Assembly (NCBI GenBank): GCA_965226185.1
Contig: CBDDCT010000006.1
Coordinates: forward strand, 1 to 64,000
Origin: CBDCYS01 sp965226185
Lineage (GTDB): Bacteria > Acidobacteriota > Terriglobia > Bryobacterales > UBA6623
Direction of reading: 5' to 3'
Length of the DNA stretch: 64,000 nt
In this document: positions 24,656 to 35,142 of the stretch, piece after piece
How positions within the stretch are numbered: position 1 is the stretch's first letter
Layout of the letters: the number at the start of each line of letters is the position of its first letter
The notes under the pieces: model-generated
Databases searched by the model: none
What the model was told of the DNA's origin: nothing
What the model saw: only the letters and a program-made list of their open reading frames with translations
Position numbers and translations under genes: made by a program

Positions 24656-27397
24656 ATGCTCAGGGCTGTCTTTACCTTCGCGTTCACTCTGCTGGCGGCC
24701 GCCATACCGGCCTCATGGAATCTGGCGGCAGCCCAGCAAACGGCCGCGGCTGATCCGCCAAAGGCTGCGTCAACGCCGGACTCGGCCCCCAGCGCGGGCC
24801 CGGCCGGTCCAGCCACACCGGCCGCCGGCGGAACCCCGGCCCAACCTGCCGCGGCCGCTGGCGAAGCCACGCCGCTGGCCGCCGATCCCTCCGGCGCCAC
24901 TGCCGACCGCACCCAGCTCAACCTGCTGGGTCAAGTGAACAGCGCCAGCGGCGAGAGTCGGCGAAACGAGAACGTCCGCCTCGCACTGATCGACAACAAT
25001 GTCCTGCGCGAGCTGAACCTGCGAATGGGGACAACCGCAACGATCATCAAAGATTTCAAGGTCGATCAAGACTACTGGGGTACTGAGTTCGGCGGGCGGC
25101 CGAAGCCTGCCCTGCATCTGCCGCCGGGGCGCGCCAGCCAGATTCATGGCAAGTTTTTCTGGTCCCACGACAACAGCGTCTTCCGGGCCCGCAAGTTTTT
25201 TCACGTGGGCGAAGTGCTCCCGGCCCGCCGCAACAACTACGGTTTCACGGTCAGCCTCCCGCTGTGGAAAGGCGCGGCTTGGACCGTTAACGGCAGCCAG
25301 GGAAAAGACCGCGGCCAGGAGAACGGCAACGTGCAGGTGCCGACGGCCGACGAGCGCACGCCGCTCACCAACGATCCCAGTATCCGCCCGGTCGTGGAAC
25401 GTATCCTCGCCACCTACCCGGACGAATTGCCCAATCGGGGTGGGCGGACCCTGAACACCAACGCCGCGCAGAACATCAACAGCGACCGCATTGGCGGGAC
25501 GCTTGATCAAGCCCTCGGCGACAACGACCGGCTCACGTTCCGCTACAATTTTGTCGGGCAGAACGTCGAGGCCTTTCAACTCGTCGCCGGGCAGGCGCCT
25601 GATACGACCACACGCAACCACCAAGCGCGCATCACCTGGAACCGCAACTGGACGCCGAATTCGACTTCGGATTTTACGATCGGCTTTGATCGCGTCGGTT
25701 CGCTGCTGGTTCCCGATGAAAGGTCGTTCGGCACCTGGATTCGTATCGGAAGCGAGTTGGCGTCACTGGGGCCGGCGGGGCGCTATCCCGTCGACCGTGC
25801 TCAGAACCGGTTCCGTTATGCCGGGCGCCTGCGGCATGCCCGCGGCAAACACAGCCTGACCTCGGGGTTCGAGCTGAATCGGCGTCACGTCAACGGCAGC
25901 GAAGTCCTGCAGCATCGAGGCCTGTTCATCTTCCGGCGCAACTTTGGGCGCGATGCCGTCACGAATCTGCGCATGGGAACTCCCAGCAGCTACACGGTGG
26001 CGATTGGCAGCGTCCACCGCGGGTTCCGCAAATGGTTCTCGCAGTTTTACGTCGGCGACGATTGGAAAGCCACGTCCAATCTGACCCTCAGCATGGGATT
26101 GCGCTGGGAACCGGTCACCCGTCCGACCGAAGTTAACAACCTCACTAGCGTTCCGTACTCGTCCGACCTGAATAACTTCGCTCCGCGCTTCGGCCTGGCC
26201 TACCGGCTGCCGGGCCGCTGGGGCGTATTACGCGGCGCTTACGGGGTGCACTACGGCGAGATTTTTATTGCGACTTATATTCAAGCGCGCATCAATCCGC
26301 CGCAGAACCTTACTGTTGAAGTGGCCGCCCCGGACCTGGCCGACCCGCTGAAAGACCTCTCCCCCGCTGATCTCGATCCGAACGCACGCAGCTCGACCTT
26401 CGACCTCGCCCCGGATATGAGCACGCCTTATTCGCACACCTACAACTTTTCATGGGAACTCACTCTGGCGCGGGACTGGACTCTTGAGCTCGGCTACCTA
26501 GGCAACCGCTCGCACAAGCTGCTGGCGATGTGGTTCCTCAATCGCGCCCGCCCCGTGCCCGGAATCGAGCTGATCACCAGCACAATCAACGATCGGCGGC
26601 CCGACCCGCGCTTTTTCGAGGTCCGGCACGTGACGAATGGTTCGCGCGCGTATTTCGATGCCGGCAAGGTGACACTGCGCACCCGCCGCCGGGCAGGGCT
26701 CAACATCGAAGCTTCGTATTGGTTCAGCAAAACAATCGACCTGGGCGGCAGCTATCTCAATACCGCCGCCAATCAGAACCGCCGGCTGACCGACAGTCCG
26801 ACAGCACTCGACAATCACAACGAACTGCGGGGGGTCAGCGCCTTCGACACGCCCCACGCCATGTTGTGGAACGTGAGTTATCAAACTTCGCAATTCGCCG
26901 GCCGACCCCGCTGGCTGCAAGGCATGTTCGGGCGCTGGCAGCTCAGCACCGTTTTCCTCGCAAAAGCAGGGACCCCGTTCTCGGTCCAGTCAGGCTCGGA
27001 CGCCCCCGGCTTCGGCAACGTCGACGGCCAGCAGAGCGACAACCCGGTTCTGCTTGACCCCTCGATTCTCGGCGCCTCGGTTGACCATCCGGATACGGCC
27101 GCCGCGCAACTGCCTCGCTCGGCGTTCGCCTTCATCCAGCCGGGAGACCAGCGAGGCAATCTGGGCCGCAACACCTTCCGCCGGGACGGGATTTTCAATA
27201 TCAACATGGGGATGTCGAAGCGCTGGACGATCTCCGGCGACAACGCTCTGCTATTCCGGGCCGAAGCGCTCAACGTATTCAATCACCCGCAGTTCTCTTC
27301 GCCCGGATCGAGCCTAGCCGCCCGCAACTTCACCCTCATCGACAACACGCTCAACGACGGCCGCACGTTCAAGTTCACCCTGCGCTTCAGCTTTTAA
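24656..27397 (+). CDS. Oar-like TonB-dependent outer-membrane receptor
   Basis: The 913-residue protein has a Sec signal peptide (MLRAVFTFAFTLLAAAIPASWNLAAAQ), then a low-complexity Ala/Pro linker (residues about 25-80). A long beta-barrel follows (repeats of alternating-polarity strands such as GFTVSLPLWKGAAWTVNGSQG and FSQFYVGDDWKATSNLTLSMGLRWEP). It ends in TLRFSF with a C-terminal Phe, the outer-membrane insertion signal. The usual N-terminal carboxypeptidase-regulatory domain of Acidobacteriota Oar proteins is not evident. It probably imports or binds large organic substrates. ATG 24656 is chosen because the signal peptide begins there. Confidence 0.87.
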   Translation: MLRAVFTFAFTLLAAAIPASWNLAAAQQTAAADPPKAASTPDSAPSAGPAGPATPAAGGTPAQPAAAAGEATPLAADPSGATADRTQLNLLGQVNSASGESRRNENVRLALIDNNVLRELNLRMGTTATIIKDFKVDQDYWGTEFGGRPKPALHLPPGRASQIHGKFFWSHDNSVFRARKFFHVGEVLPARRNNYGFTVSLPLWKGAAWTVNGSQGKDRGQENGNVQVPTADERTPLTNDPSIRPVVERILATYPDELPNRGGRTLNTNAAQNINSDRIGGTLDQALGDNDRLTFRYNFVGQNVEAFQLVAGQAPDTTTRNHQARITWNRNWTPNSTSDFTIGFDRVGSLLVPDERSFGTWIRIGSELASLGPAGRYPVDRAQNRFRYAGRLRHARGKHSLTSGFELNRRHVNGSEVLQHRGLFIFRRNFGRDAVTNLRMGTPSSYTVAIGSVHRGFRKWFSQFYVGDDWKATSNLTLSMGLRWEPVTRPTEVNNLTSVPYSSDLNNFAPRFGLAYRLPGRWGVLRGAYGVHYGEIFIATYIQARINPPQNLTVEVAAPDLADPLKDLSPADLDPNARSSTFDLAPDMSTPYSHTYNFSWELTLARDWTLELGYLGNRSHKLLAMWFLNRARPVPGIELITSTINDRRPDPRFFEVRHVTNGSRAYFDAGKVTLRTRRRAGLNIEASYWFSKTIDLGGSYLNTAANQNRRLTDSPTALDNHNELRGVSAFDTPHAMLWNVSYQTSQFAGRPRWLQGMFGRWQLSTVFLAKAGTPFSVQSGSDAPGFGNVDGQQSDNPVLLDPSILGASVDHPDTAAAQLPRSAFAFIQPGDQRGNLGRNTFRRDGIFNINMGMSKRWTISGDNALLFRAEALNVFNHPQFSSPGSSLAARNFTLIDNTLNDGRTFKFTLRFSF

Positions 27398-27586
27398 CAA
27401 GCGCGTGACCCTAGCGCGGGAGATCGATGTCTCTCTACGAGATTCTGTTCTCCGGGGCGCCGCTGATGATTTGCGTCGTGGACTGGGAGCACGTCGAACC
27501 GATGTGGAAACTTCGCGTCGGGAAGTGCCGTTCACGCCAGCTTGCTCCTTATCTGTCGATGGTATACTCGAGCCAGTTGAGTTCCC

Positions 27587-27838
27587 ATGGCTTCAGCGTT
27601 CGAAATCAGGCTCGAGTGGGACCCGGTCGATCGTCTCTGGGTCAGCTATGTCCCGTCGCTCGGAGGCCTGTCGAGCTACGGCGCCACTTCCCAGGAAGCC
27701 TTGGAAATGACTCGCGAGGCCGTGCTTGGCTACCTTGAAACCGCGGAAGATCTAGGCAAGCCCTTGCCGCTGGATCCAACCGAGATTCGTACGCTTCTCA
27801 GCGCTTCCTCACCTGAGTCTGTCCCCGTCGGGGACTAG
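27587..27838 (+). CDS. hicB: HicB-family antitoxin
   Basis: The 83-residue protein (FEIRLEWDPVDRLWVSYVPSLGGLSSYG, ATSQEALEMTREAVLGYLETAEDLG) has the HicB pattern W---V---P-L-G-S-YG-T-EEAL---REA. It would neutralise the HicA RNase and help repress the operon. ATG 27587 has only a weak ribosome site. HicA follows after 6 bases. The 190 bases between the receptor stop and this gene contain a frame at 27427 without recognisable homology. Confidence 0.82.
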   Translation: MASAFEIRLEWDPVDRLWVSYVPSLGGLSSYGATSQEALEMTREAVLGYLETAEDLGKPLPLDPTEIRTLLSASSPESVPVGD

Positions 27839-27844
27839 TCTGCA

Positions 27845-28072
27845 TTGGCGAAACTGCCCCGTATTTCTGGTCGCCGGCTGGTCGCCGTCCTCCAAAGGGA
27901 TGGCTTCGCGGTGCGTCGGACTCGCGGAAGCCACTTTTACTTGCAAGCACCCAGGGGCGGCGAAATCGTTTGTATCCCGGTACACTACGGTCGAGATCTG
28001 CCGGTCGGCACCCTGCGGTCGATTTTGCGAAGAATCGGTTGGACGTCGGACCAGTTAGCCGAAAAAGTGTAA
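27845..28072 (+). CDS. hicA: HicA-family mRNA interferase toxin
   Basis: The 75-residue protein starts at a TTG codon and matches HicA (YcfA-like dsRBD fold): KLPRISGRRLVAVLQRDGFAVRRTRGSHFYLQ contains the catalytic His in RGSHFYL, then VCIPVHYGRDLPVGTLRSILRRIGW. It should cleave mRNA when HicB is lost. The gene is intact, so this is a complete toxin-antitoxin pair, unlike the HigBA and HicB remnants elsewhere in the window. Confidence 0.87.
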   Translation: MAKLPRISGRRLVAVLQRDGFAVRRTRGSHFYLQAPRGGEIVCIPVHYGRDLPVGTLRSILRRIGWTSDQLAEKV

Positions 28073-28135
28073 CGCCGGGCTTGCGGCGACGTGGGTGGCT
28101 CGCTAAACGACAACCCGTTTCTGCTCGACCTGTGG

Positions 28136-28816
28136 TCACAACGGCAAGATCGATCGGGCTGGCTTTGAGATTTCTGTTGATCCGATGAGTTCTGGCTCGA
28201 TTCCAGCCGGCAGTCGTGCCTCAAGCGCCTTGTTCTCGCCTTCGAGTTCAGCGATCCGGCGGCGAAGTTCTTCTACCATGGGCTGCATCTCTTCTTCCGT
28301 ATACCTTTGCTGGATGTGCTGCGTGCAATTGACGTCCCAGGCTTTGAGATGGAAGACGAGCACCCGTTTCGGCCGCGCGTTGTAGTCACGGTCGGTCACG
28401 CGATCCAGCAGTTCGGGGTCGTCCTCGATGAACTCAGCCGTGCCCCAGATCTTGATGCGGTGCTGATTGGGGTAGTCCATCAGGAAGATGAACGCTTTGG
28501 CGTTCTCCCCCAGGTTGCCCAGTGAAATGTACTGCGAGTTGCCAAGGTAGTCGGCCATCGCGAGAGTCTTCTCGTCAAGCACTTTCAAGAACCCCCGCGG
28601 ACCTCCACGATGCTGGATGTAGGGCTGGCCGTCGGCGCTAGCCGTACCCAGGTAGAGGGACTCGCGTTCCGCGACAAACTCCGCGAGCCCCGGCGTCACG
28701 GTGTCGTTCCAGCCGCCTCGTTGCTCCATCTTGGTGTAGGCGGTTCGTGCTCCTCTCTCTTGCTGAGCAGCCTTAACGGCTGGGGTAAAAGCAATGTCAC
28801 TGATTGGGCGGGCCAT
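28136..28816 (-). CDS. pyridoxamine-5'-phosphate-oxidase-fold protein
   Basis: The 226-residue protein has the split-barrel flavin-binding fold: ERESLYLGTASADGQPYIQHRGGPRGFLKVLDEKTLAMADYLGN and IKIWGTAEFIEDD are typical of the PNPOx-like family. A C-terminal helical segment (MQPMVEELRRRIAELEGENKALEARL) is probably a coiled coil. It may bind FMN or F420 and reduce a small substrate. A very strong ribosome site (AAGGAGGTGAACC) precedes ATG 28816. It is the second gene of an operon with the alpha/beta hydrolase, 65 bases after it. Confidence 0.83.
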   Translation of the reverse strand: MARPISDIAFTPAVKAAQQERGARTAYTKMEQRGGWNDTVTPGLAEFVAERESLYLGTASADGQPYIQHRGGPRGFLKVLDEKTLAMADYLGNSQYISLGNLGENAKAFIFLMDYPNQHRIKIWGTAEFIEDDPELLDRVTDRDYNARPKRVLVFHLKAWDVNCTQHIQQRYTEEEMQPMVEELRRRIAELEGENKALEARLPAGIEPELIGSTEISKPARSILPL

Positions 28817-28881
28817 GGTTCACCTCCTTAAAGAAGGGCCGCCGGATTCGACAGCGGCGGCCCGTTGGACTGACAGTTCAT

Positions 28882-29799
28882 TCAGGCGGCGGCAACTCGA
28901 TTGTCCCGGCGCGCGACGTTCCGGTCGAGGAAATCGCGCATCAAGCCGGCAATCACTTCCCCGTCTTCTTCCAGCGCGAAGTGCCCGGTGTCGAGCAGGT
29001 GGAATTCGACGTTCTTCAAGTCGCGCTTGTAGGGTTCGGCCCCTTCGCCTGGAAAAATGTAGTCATTCTTTCCCCAGGCAATTAACGTCGGGGGCTGATG
29101 CTGGCGGAAGTAGGCCTGCCATTCCGGATAGAGCGGCGGATTCGTTCCATAGCTGGAGAACAGCTCGATTTGTATGTCTTTGTTGCCTGGGCGTTCGAGC
29201 AAGAACTGGTCGTTGAACCAGTTGTCCGGCGCGATTGTCTCGACGTTCCGTACGCCGTGGGTATACTGCCACTTCGTCGCTTCGATCGTCAGCAGCGCAT
29301 CCCGCAGAGTCTTGGCGTTCTCCGGCGTCTTGTCTTTCCAGTAGGCCTTAATCGGCTTCCAAAAATCTCGAAGGCCTTCGTCGTAGGCGTTGCCGTTCTG
29401 AACGATCAGAGACTCCACCCGTTCCGGGCGATTCGCCGCAACGCGGTAGCCGACCGGGGCGCCGTAGTCCATCAAATAGATGCTGTAGCTGTTGATTTCC
29501 AGTTTGTCGACAAACTTCTCGACCACCTTGGCAATGTTGTCGAACGAGTACTCGAACTCCTCCATGCTCGGCATCGAACTGGCACCGAAGCCCGGGAAGT
29601 CCGGGGCAACGAGGTGGAAGCGGTCCGACAAGCGCGGAATCAGGTTGCGGAACATATGGGACGAGGTGGGAAAGCCGTGCAACAACAAGACGGTTGAGGC
29701 GTCCGCTGGGCCGGCTTCCCTGTAAAAGATCTCCAGGCCGTCGATCTCGACGGTTCGGTGCATGGTCTGGTGTTGGTTCTGGTTGACTGCCTTTGGCAT
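28882..29799 (-). CDS. alpha/beta hydrolase, epoxide hydrolase / haloalkane dehalogenase-like
   Basis: The protein of 305 residues begins at ATG 29799 after AAAGGAGATAGAAAC. HGFPTSSHMFR is the oxyanion-hole region. The nucleophile elbow is LMDYGAPVG, with Asp rather than Ser, as in haloalkane dehalogenases and epoxide hydrolases. The catalytic His is in LDTGHFALEED. It probably cleaves an epoxide or haloester-like substrate in the cytoplasm. The gene is divergent from a sigma-54-type activator (now a pseudogene) at 30017, which would be expected to regulate it. An upstream extension to 29886 runs into the promoter region and is not used. Confidence 0.87.
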   Translation of the reverse strand: MPKAVNQNQHQTMHRTVEIDGLEIFYREAGPADASTVLLLHGFPTSSHMFRNLIPRLSDRFHLVAPDFPGFGASSMPSMEEFEYSFDNIAKVVEKFVDKLEINSYSIYLMDYGAPVGYRVAANRPERVESLIVQNGNAYDEGLRDFWKPIKAYWKDKTPENAKTLRDALLTIEATKWQYTHGVRNVETIAPDNWFNDQFLLERPGNKDIQIELFSSYGTNPPLYPEWQAYFRQHQPPTLIAWGKNDYIFPGEGAEPYKRDLKNVEFHLLDTGHFALEEDGEVIAGLMRDFLDRNVARRDNRVAAA

Positions 29800-29960
29800 G
29801 TTTCTATCTCCTTTGGTCGAGTTCGGCTCGCGGCCGAAGCTGTTTGACCTGCTAGATATACACGTGGCGTTCCAAAGCACGATCATCCCCGTAAAGGACT
29901 GATTTTATTGTCTTTCAGTAGATCTATGGACCTGGAACCGTCGAACGGCACTTCGTCAAA

Positions 29961-29990
29961 ATAACGATTTCTCGTTGACTACTAACGAGA
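29961..29990. promoter_or_regulatory. candidate operator in divergent promoter region
   Basis: AACGATTTCTCGTT (29963-29976) is a perfect inverted repeat (AACGA/TCGTT), and CGTTGACTACTAACG overlaps it as a second dyad. It sits between the hydrolase operon and the sigma-54-type activator gene, where such an activator would bind. A weak -24/-12-like sequence, TGGAACGCCACGTGT, lies on the minus strand near 29857-29871. The assignment is by position and symmetry only. Confidence 0.35.
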
Positions 29991-30016
29991 TTTCGTTTCT
30001 AATGGTCTCAGGACGC

Positions 30017-31693
<1,677 letters not shown>

Positions 31694-31749
31694 TGATAAT
31701 CCGTTGAACTCCGGCGAAGCCTGCTGCTAAGCTCGGACGGATTGCACCG

Positions 31750-32223
31750 ATGGAAAGGGATTCCGAATCCATGCCGGCAAAACTGGCCTTCGATGAACGA
31801 ATGATGCGGCGATGTATCGAGCTAGCCGCTTCAGCAAAAGGAGCGGGCAACACCCCCGTCGGCTGTGTCATCACACTGGAGACTGAGATTATCGAGGAAG
31901 CCGAGGAGCAATCTCCGGTCGGCAGCGATCCATTCGCGCACGCGGAGATTCTTGCGGTCGTGGGGGCCATACAAGCCGGCGACCGAGGGAAGCTCCCGCG
32001 GGCAACGCTTTATACAACGAACGAACCATGTTTCCTTTGCTCATATTCCATCCGTGAGGCTCGGATTGGCCGCGTGGTTTTCTCGGCTGTGACGCCGGAG
32101 ATTGGCGGGGCTACATCGGAGTACCCTATTCTGTCAGCTCGTGATATAGCCCGCTGGGGAGCCCCGCCACGGATCGAGAAGGGCTTACTGGCCGGCGAGT
32201 ATTGGAAAATGCGGGAAAGTTGA
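31750..32223 (+). CDS. zinc-dependent nucleoside/guanine deaminase-family protein
   Basis: The 157-residue cytoplasmic enzyme has the cytidine/deoxycytidylate deaminase fold. PFAHAEI carries the zinc-binding His and catalytic Glu, and NEPCFLCSYSIREARIGRVVFS carries the PCxxC zinc ligands. Size and sequence fit nucleoside deaminases of the TadA/guanine deaminase group. The start could be ATG 31750 or the internal ATG of MPAKLAFDERMM (31771). It follows the activator pseudogene by about 60 bases on the same strand. The substrate cannot be read from sequence. Confidence 0.83.
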   Translation: MERDSESMPAKLAFDERMMRRCIELAASAKGAGNTPVGCVITLETEIIEEAEEQSPVGSDPFAHAEILAVVGAIQAGDRGKLPRATLYTTNEPCFLCSYSIREARIGRVVFSAVTPEIGGATSEYPILSARDIARWGAPPRIEKGLLAGEYWKMRES

Positions 32224-32303
32224 CGCATGCCGGCGCGCCAGAATGCCGTGCCCGGTGCGCTCCGGTGGTCTGGCAGCCGCCAAGAGCTGCCCGCCCCGCC
32301 GCC

Positions 32304-33920
32304 TCACTTGGATTCGGAGCTGGGATCTTGCGGCAGCCGGAAGGCAACCACGTTGGCGCCGGCGGCCACGGCAACGTACTGCCAACCCTTCACCATGTAG
32401 GTCATCGGTGATGACTTGATCCGCGATCCGGTGTTGAAGTGCCATAGCGGCTCGCCGGATCTGGCATCCAGAGCGGTCAGAAAACCCTGATCGTCCCCGG
32501 CGAAGATCAGCCCGCCCGCCGTCGACACCAAACCCGCCCCGTAGTGCCTCGAGTTGACCTGAGTGTGCTCCCATCGCATCTCGCCCGACAACGGGTCCAA
32601 TGCCCGCACGTACATCTGCCAGGGCTCTTGCGGGCTCTCCACATACCCGGTGGCCATGTAGGAGAATCCTCCGGGACGAAACTCCTGCTTACCCTTGTAG
32701 TTGATTCCGCAACCCTCCTTGACCGCCAGGTAGAACCAGCCAGTGGCGGGATTGTAGGCCGGCGACATCCAATTCGTGGCTCCCGAGGTAGAGGGGCAAA
32801 CACGATTCCCGTGGATCGTCGGCTTTACCCCCGCGGCGCGTATCGGCCTTCCTTTCCCGGTGAGCCCGTCAGCCCAAGTCAAATTGCTGATGAAAGGCGT
32901 GCCATGAAGGAATTCTCCCGTCACCCGGTCCAGCACGTAGTAAAAGCCGTTACGGTCGGCGTGCAGCAGCAGTTTGCGGGTCTTGCCTTCGAACTCGCGG
33001 TCGACCAGCACCGGGATTTCAACTGAATCCCAGTCATGCACGTCGTGAGGCGTGAACTGGAAATGCCACTTCAACTGACCCGTGTCCGCGTCGATCGCCA
33101 CAACCGACTCGGTGTAAAGGTTGTCTCCGCGGCGGACCTCGCCGTCGAAATCGGGCGCCGGGTTTCCGATGCCCCAATAAAGGAGATTCAGCTCCGGGTC
33201 GTAGCTGCCCGAAAGCCACGTGGCGCCTCCGCCCCTCTTCCAGGAGTCGCCTTCCCAGGTCTCATGACCCGCTTCTCCCGGACCTGGGATCGCACTCCAG
33301 CGCCACAACCGCTCGCCTGTCAAGGCATCATAGGCATCGAGCACGCCGTTGAGACCCCAGTCGCCGGCGGCCACCCCCGTGATGATCTTGCCGTCGATAG
33401 CAAAAGGGGCGGCCGGGGACCAAAAGCCGCCCTCCTCATCCATGACGCTCGTTTCCCAGGTGACGGACCCGGTGAGAGAATCCAGAGCGACCAGGTTGGC
33501 GTTCGGAGTTCCCACGTACACCATGTCGCCGAGCACCGCAACGCCGCGGTTGTTTCCGCGCCGAATATCGGACGGGTGCTCGTAGTCCCATATACGACGG
33601 CCGGTACGCGCGTCAAGGGCATGGACCGCGTGGGCCTTGCTCACGTACATGACGCCGTCAACCACCAAAGGGACGCATTGGAGCGAAGACGTCCCAGGAA
33701 CCGGAAAGATCCAGGCGGCAGCCAGGCGTTGCACGTTACCCACGTGAATCTGCTTCAGCGGGCTGTGGCGCTGCGAATCATAGGTCCGCCCGTAGGTCAG
33801 CCAGTTCTCGGGCGGCGGGTCGAGCAACTCCTCGTAGGTCACCTGGGCGGAGGCTCCGTGTACCATCGCCAGCGCACAGAGGGCGAGCAGTACAAACCTG
33901 GTTCCAAGTCGCTCGCTCAC
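32304..33920 (-). CDS. periplasmic PQQ-dependent alcohol/sugar dehydrogenase-like protein
   Basis: The 538-residue protein has a Sec signal (MSERLGTRFVLLALCALAMVHGASAQ) and an eight-bladed quinoprotein propeller. WLTYGRTYDSQRHSPLKQI is the family N-terminus, followed by PLVVDGVMYVSKAHAVHALDARTGRRIWDYEH, DMVYVGTPNANLVALDSLTG and ALDARSGEPLWHFNTGS. It should oxidise alcohols or sugars with PQQ in the periplasm. There is no fused cytochrome domain. The cytochrome c gene upstream overlaps it by ATGA (33917-33920), so electrons probably pass to that partner. The vicinal Cys pair of methanol/ethanol dehydrogenases is not seen. Confidence 0.88.
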   Translation of the reverse strand: MSERLGTRFVLLALCALAMVHGASAQVTYEELLDPPPENWLTYGRTYDSQRHSPLKQIHVGNVQRLAAAWIFPVPGTSSLQCVPLVVDGVMYVSKAHAVHALDARTGRRIWDYEHPSDIRRGNNRGVAVLGDMVYVGTPNANLVALDSLTGSVTWETSVMDEEGGFWSPAAPFAIDGKIITGVAAGDWGLNGVLDAYDALTGERLWRWSAIPGPGEAGHETWEGDSWKRGGGATWLSGSYDPELNLLYWGIGNPAPDFDGEVRRGDNLYTESVVAIDADTGQLKWHFQFTPHDVHDWDSVEIPVLVDREFEGKTRKLLLHADRNGFYYVLDRVTGEFLHGTPFISNLTWADGLTGKGRPIRAAGVKPTIHGNRVCPSTSGATNWMSPAYNPATGWFYLAVKEGCGINYKGKQEFRPGGFSYMATGYVESPQEPWQMYVRALDPLSGEMRWEHTQVNSRHYGAGLVSTAGGLIFAGDDQGFLTALDARSGEPLWHFNTGSRIKSSPMTYMVKGWQYVAVAAGANVVAFRLPQDPSSESK

Positions 33921-34780
33921 TGTTCCCTTCCCCCGACGGCAGGTCCATCCATTGCGGCCGCTTCGCTTGGCGGCTCGAGAGTAAGCCGGCTCAAATAGGC
34001 CAGCAGGTTTTGGAATTCCGTACCGGAAAGCCGCTCGTCATAGTCACGCGGCATGAGCGGCCGGTCCTCGAAATGAATCTCCTCGAGTTCGTCGTGAACA
34101 AACAGGTGGAGGCGATCATCCTCGCCAAGGATCTGGATCGAAAAGTTGTGTTCGTTCTTCGCGACGCCCGAGATCTTGCGCCCGTCTCGGGTTACCACGG
34201 TAACCGGCCGGTAGCCGCGGGACGGGTGCGGCTTGGGACGGGTGAGCGCTTCGCGTATCCGGGCTAACGACATCTCCGCTCCAAGGTCCGACAGGTCGGG
34301 TCCCAGCCTGCCGCCGCGCCCGCGGATCATATGGCACCTGCCGCAGCCCCCTTTCTTCTCGCTCCAGAAGACTTCGGATCCGCGGCTACGATCGCCCGGA
34401 ACGCCGGCCTCGGCCGCGACCGCCCGCAGACTTCGAATGTAGGCGACAATCGCCCAAGCCTCCTCCCGTCCCAGGCCCGTCGCCGGCATCTCGGTCCCCA
34501 CGATACCTTTGACGATCGCATCAAACAATTCCGAGTCCGTCCGGCGGACATATCGGCGGGACGCGGCCAATGCCGGACCGCGCCCGCCCGCCGCGCCGTC
34601 GGGGCCGTGGCAAATCGTGCAGGTGTTGTTGTAGAGCGTGCGGCTTTGGGCCACCACGGCCGCGCCGCGTCCCAGAGGGTTGACGTCATCCTCCGCGTCA
34701 GCGGCCGGCGCTGTTTCTGGAACCGAGAAGGCAGTTATGGCTGCAATGAGTAGCGCCAAGGTGCGGCAGCGGCGGGACAT
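33917..34780 (-). CDS. exported dihaem-type cytochrome c with C-terminal haem-binding-domain module
   Basis: The protein of 287 residues starts at ATG 34780 (GGGGAGATTC upstream) with a signal peptide (MSRRCRTLALLIAAITAFSVPETAPA). Two c-type haem motifs are present: CTICH (Cys54) with a downstream Met in GTEMPATG, and CGRCH with a later Met. The C-terminal segment VVTRDGRKISGVAKNEHNFSIQ...LMPRDYDERLSGTE resembles the Pirellula/Verrucomicrobium-type haem-binding domain. It is probably the electron acceptor of the PQQ dehydrogenase, with which it overlaps by ATGA. An extension to 34882 is unlikely. Confidence 0.87.
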   Translation of the reverse strand: MSRRCRTLALLIAAITAFSVPETAPAADAEDDVNPLGRGAAVVAQSRTLYNNTCTICHGPDGAAGGRGPALAASRRYVRRTDSELFDAIVKGIVGTEMPATGLGREEAWAIVAYIRSLRAVAAEAGVPGDRSRGSEVFWSEKKGGCGRCHMIRGRGGRLGPDLSDLGAEMSLARIREALTRPKPHPSRGYRPVTVVTRDGRKISGVAKNEHNFSIQILGEDDRLHLFVHDELEEIHFEDRPLMPRDYDERLSGTEFQNLLAYLSRLTLEPPSEAAAMDGPAVGGREQ

Positions 34781-34864
34781 GAATCTCCCCATGATATCGT
34801 GCCAACGAATCCGAGCGGCATTCCCATCCGGGGACCGCGCTGATACGTGGATTCGTGGCTGCGG

Positions 34865-35089
34865 AACGCGGCGGAACCTCAAGCCGCGTTCACGTGGCTT
34901 GGTGTTGCCAAGCCGGCCGCTTTACGGCCGCTAACCTGCACCCCACCTACTCCCAGCCCGTTGCAACGGGCTTTCCTCCTCTAGTGAACTCGTACCGCGG
35001 ACCTGGCGCCTCATTCACGGCGCAAGGCCAGCGCCCCGGCCTTGCGGCTCCTCGGAGAGAAATAACCGGCCTAAGACCCCGCAAGCGGG
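34865..35089. repeat. array of six perfect hairpins in an intergenic region
   Basis: Between the cytochrome c gene and the MFS gene stand six successive perfect stems: AACGCGGC/GCCGCGTT (34865-34890), GGCTTGG/CCAAGCC (34896-34914), CGGCCG/CGGCCG (34914-34930), AGCCCGTT/AACGGGCT (34955-34972), GCAAGGCC/GGCCTTGC (35022-35045) and CCCGC/GCGGG (35078-35089). No gene of its own is visible. It could be a REP/BIME-like cluster, a structured RNA, or a barrier between operons. Confidence 0.7.
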
Positions 35090-35142
35090 AAGCATTCACC
35101 GTGCGCGGGGCCTTGCGCTGCCGGCAACCCGATGCAACGACG

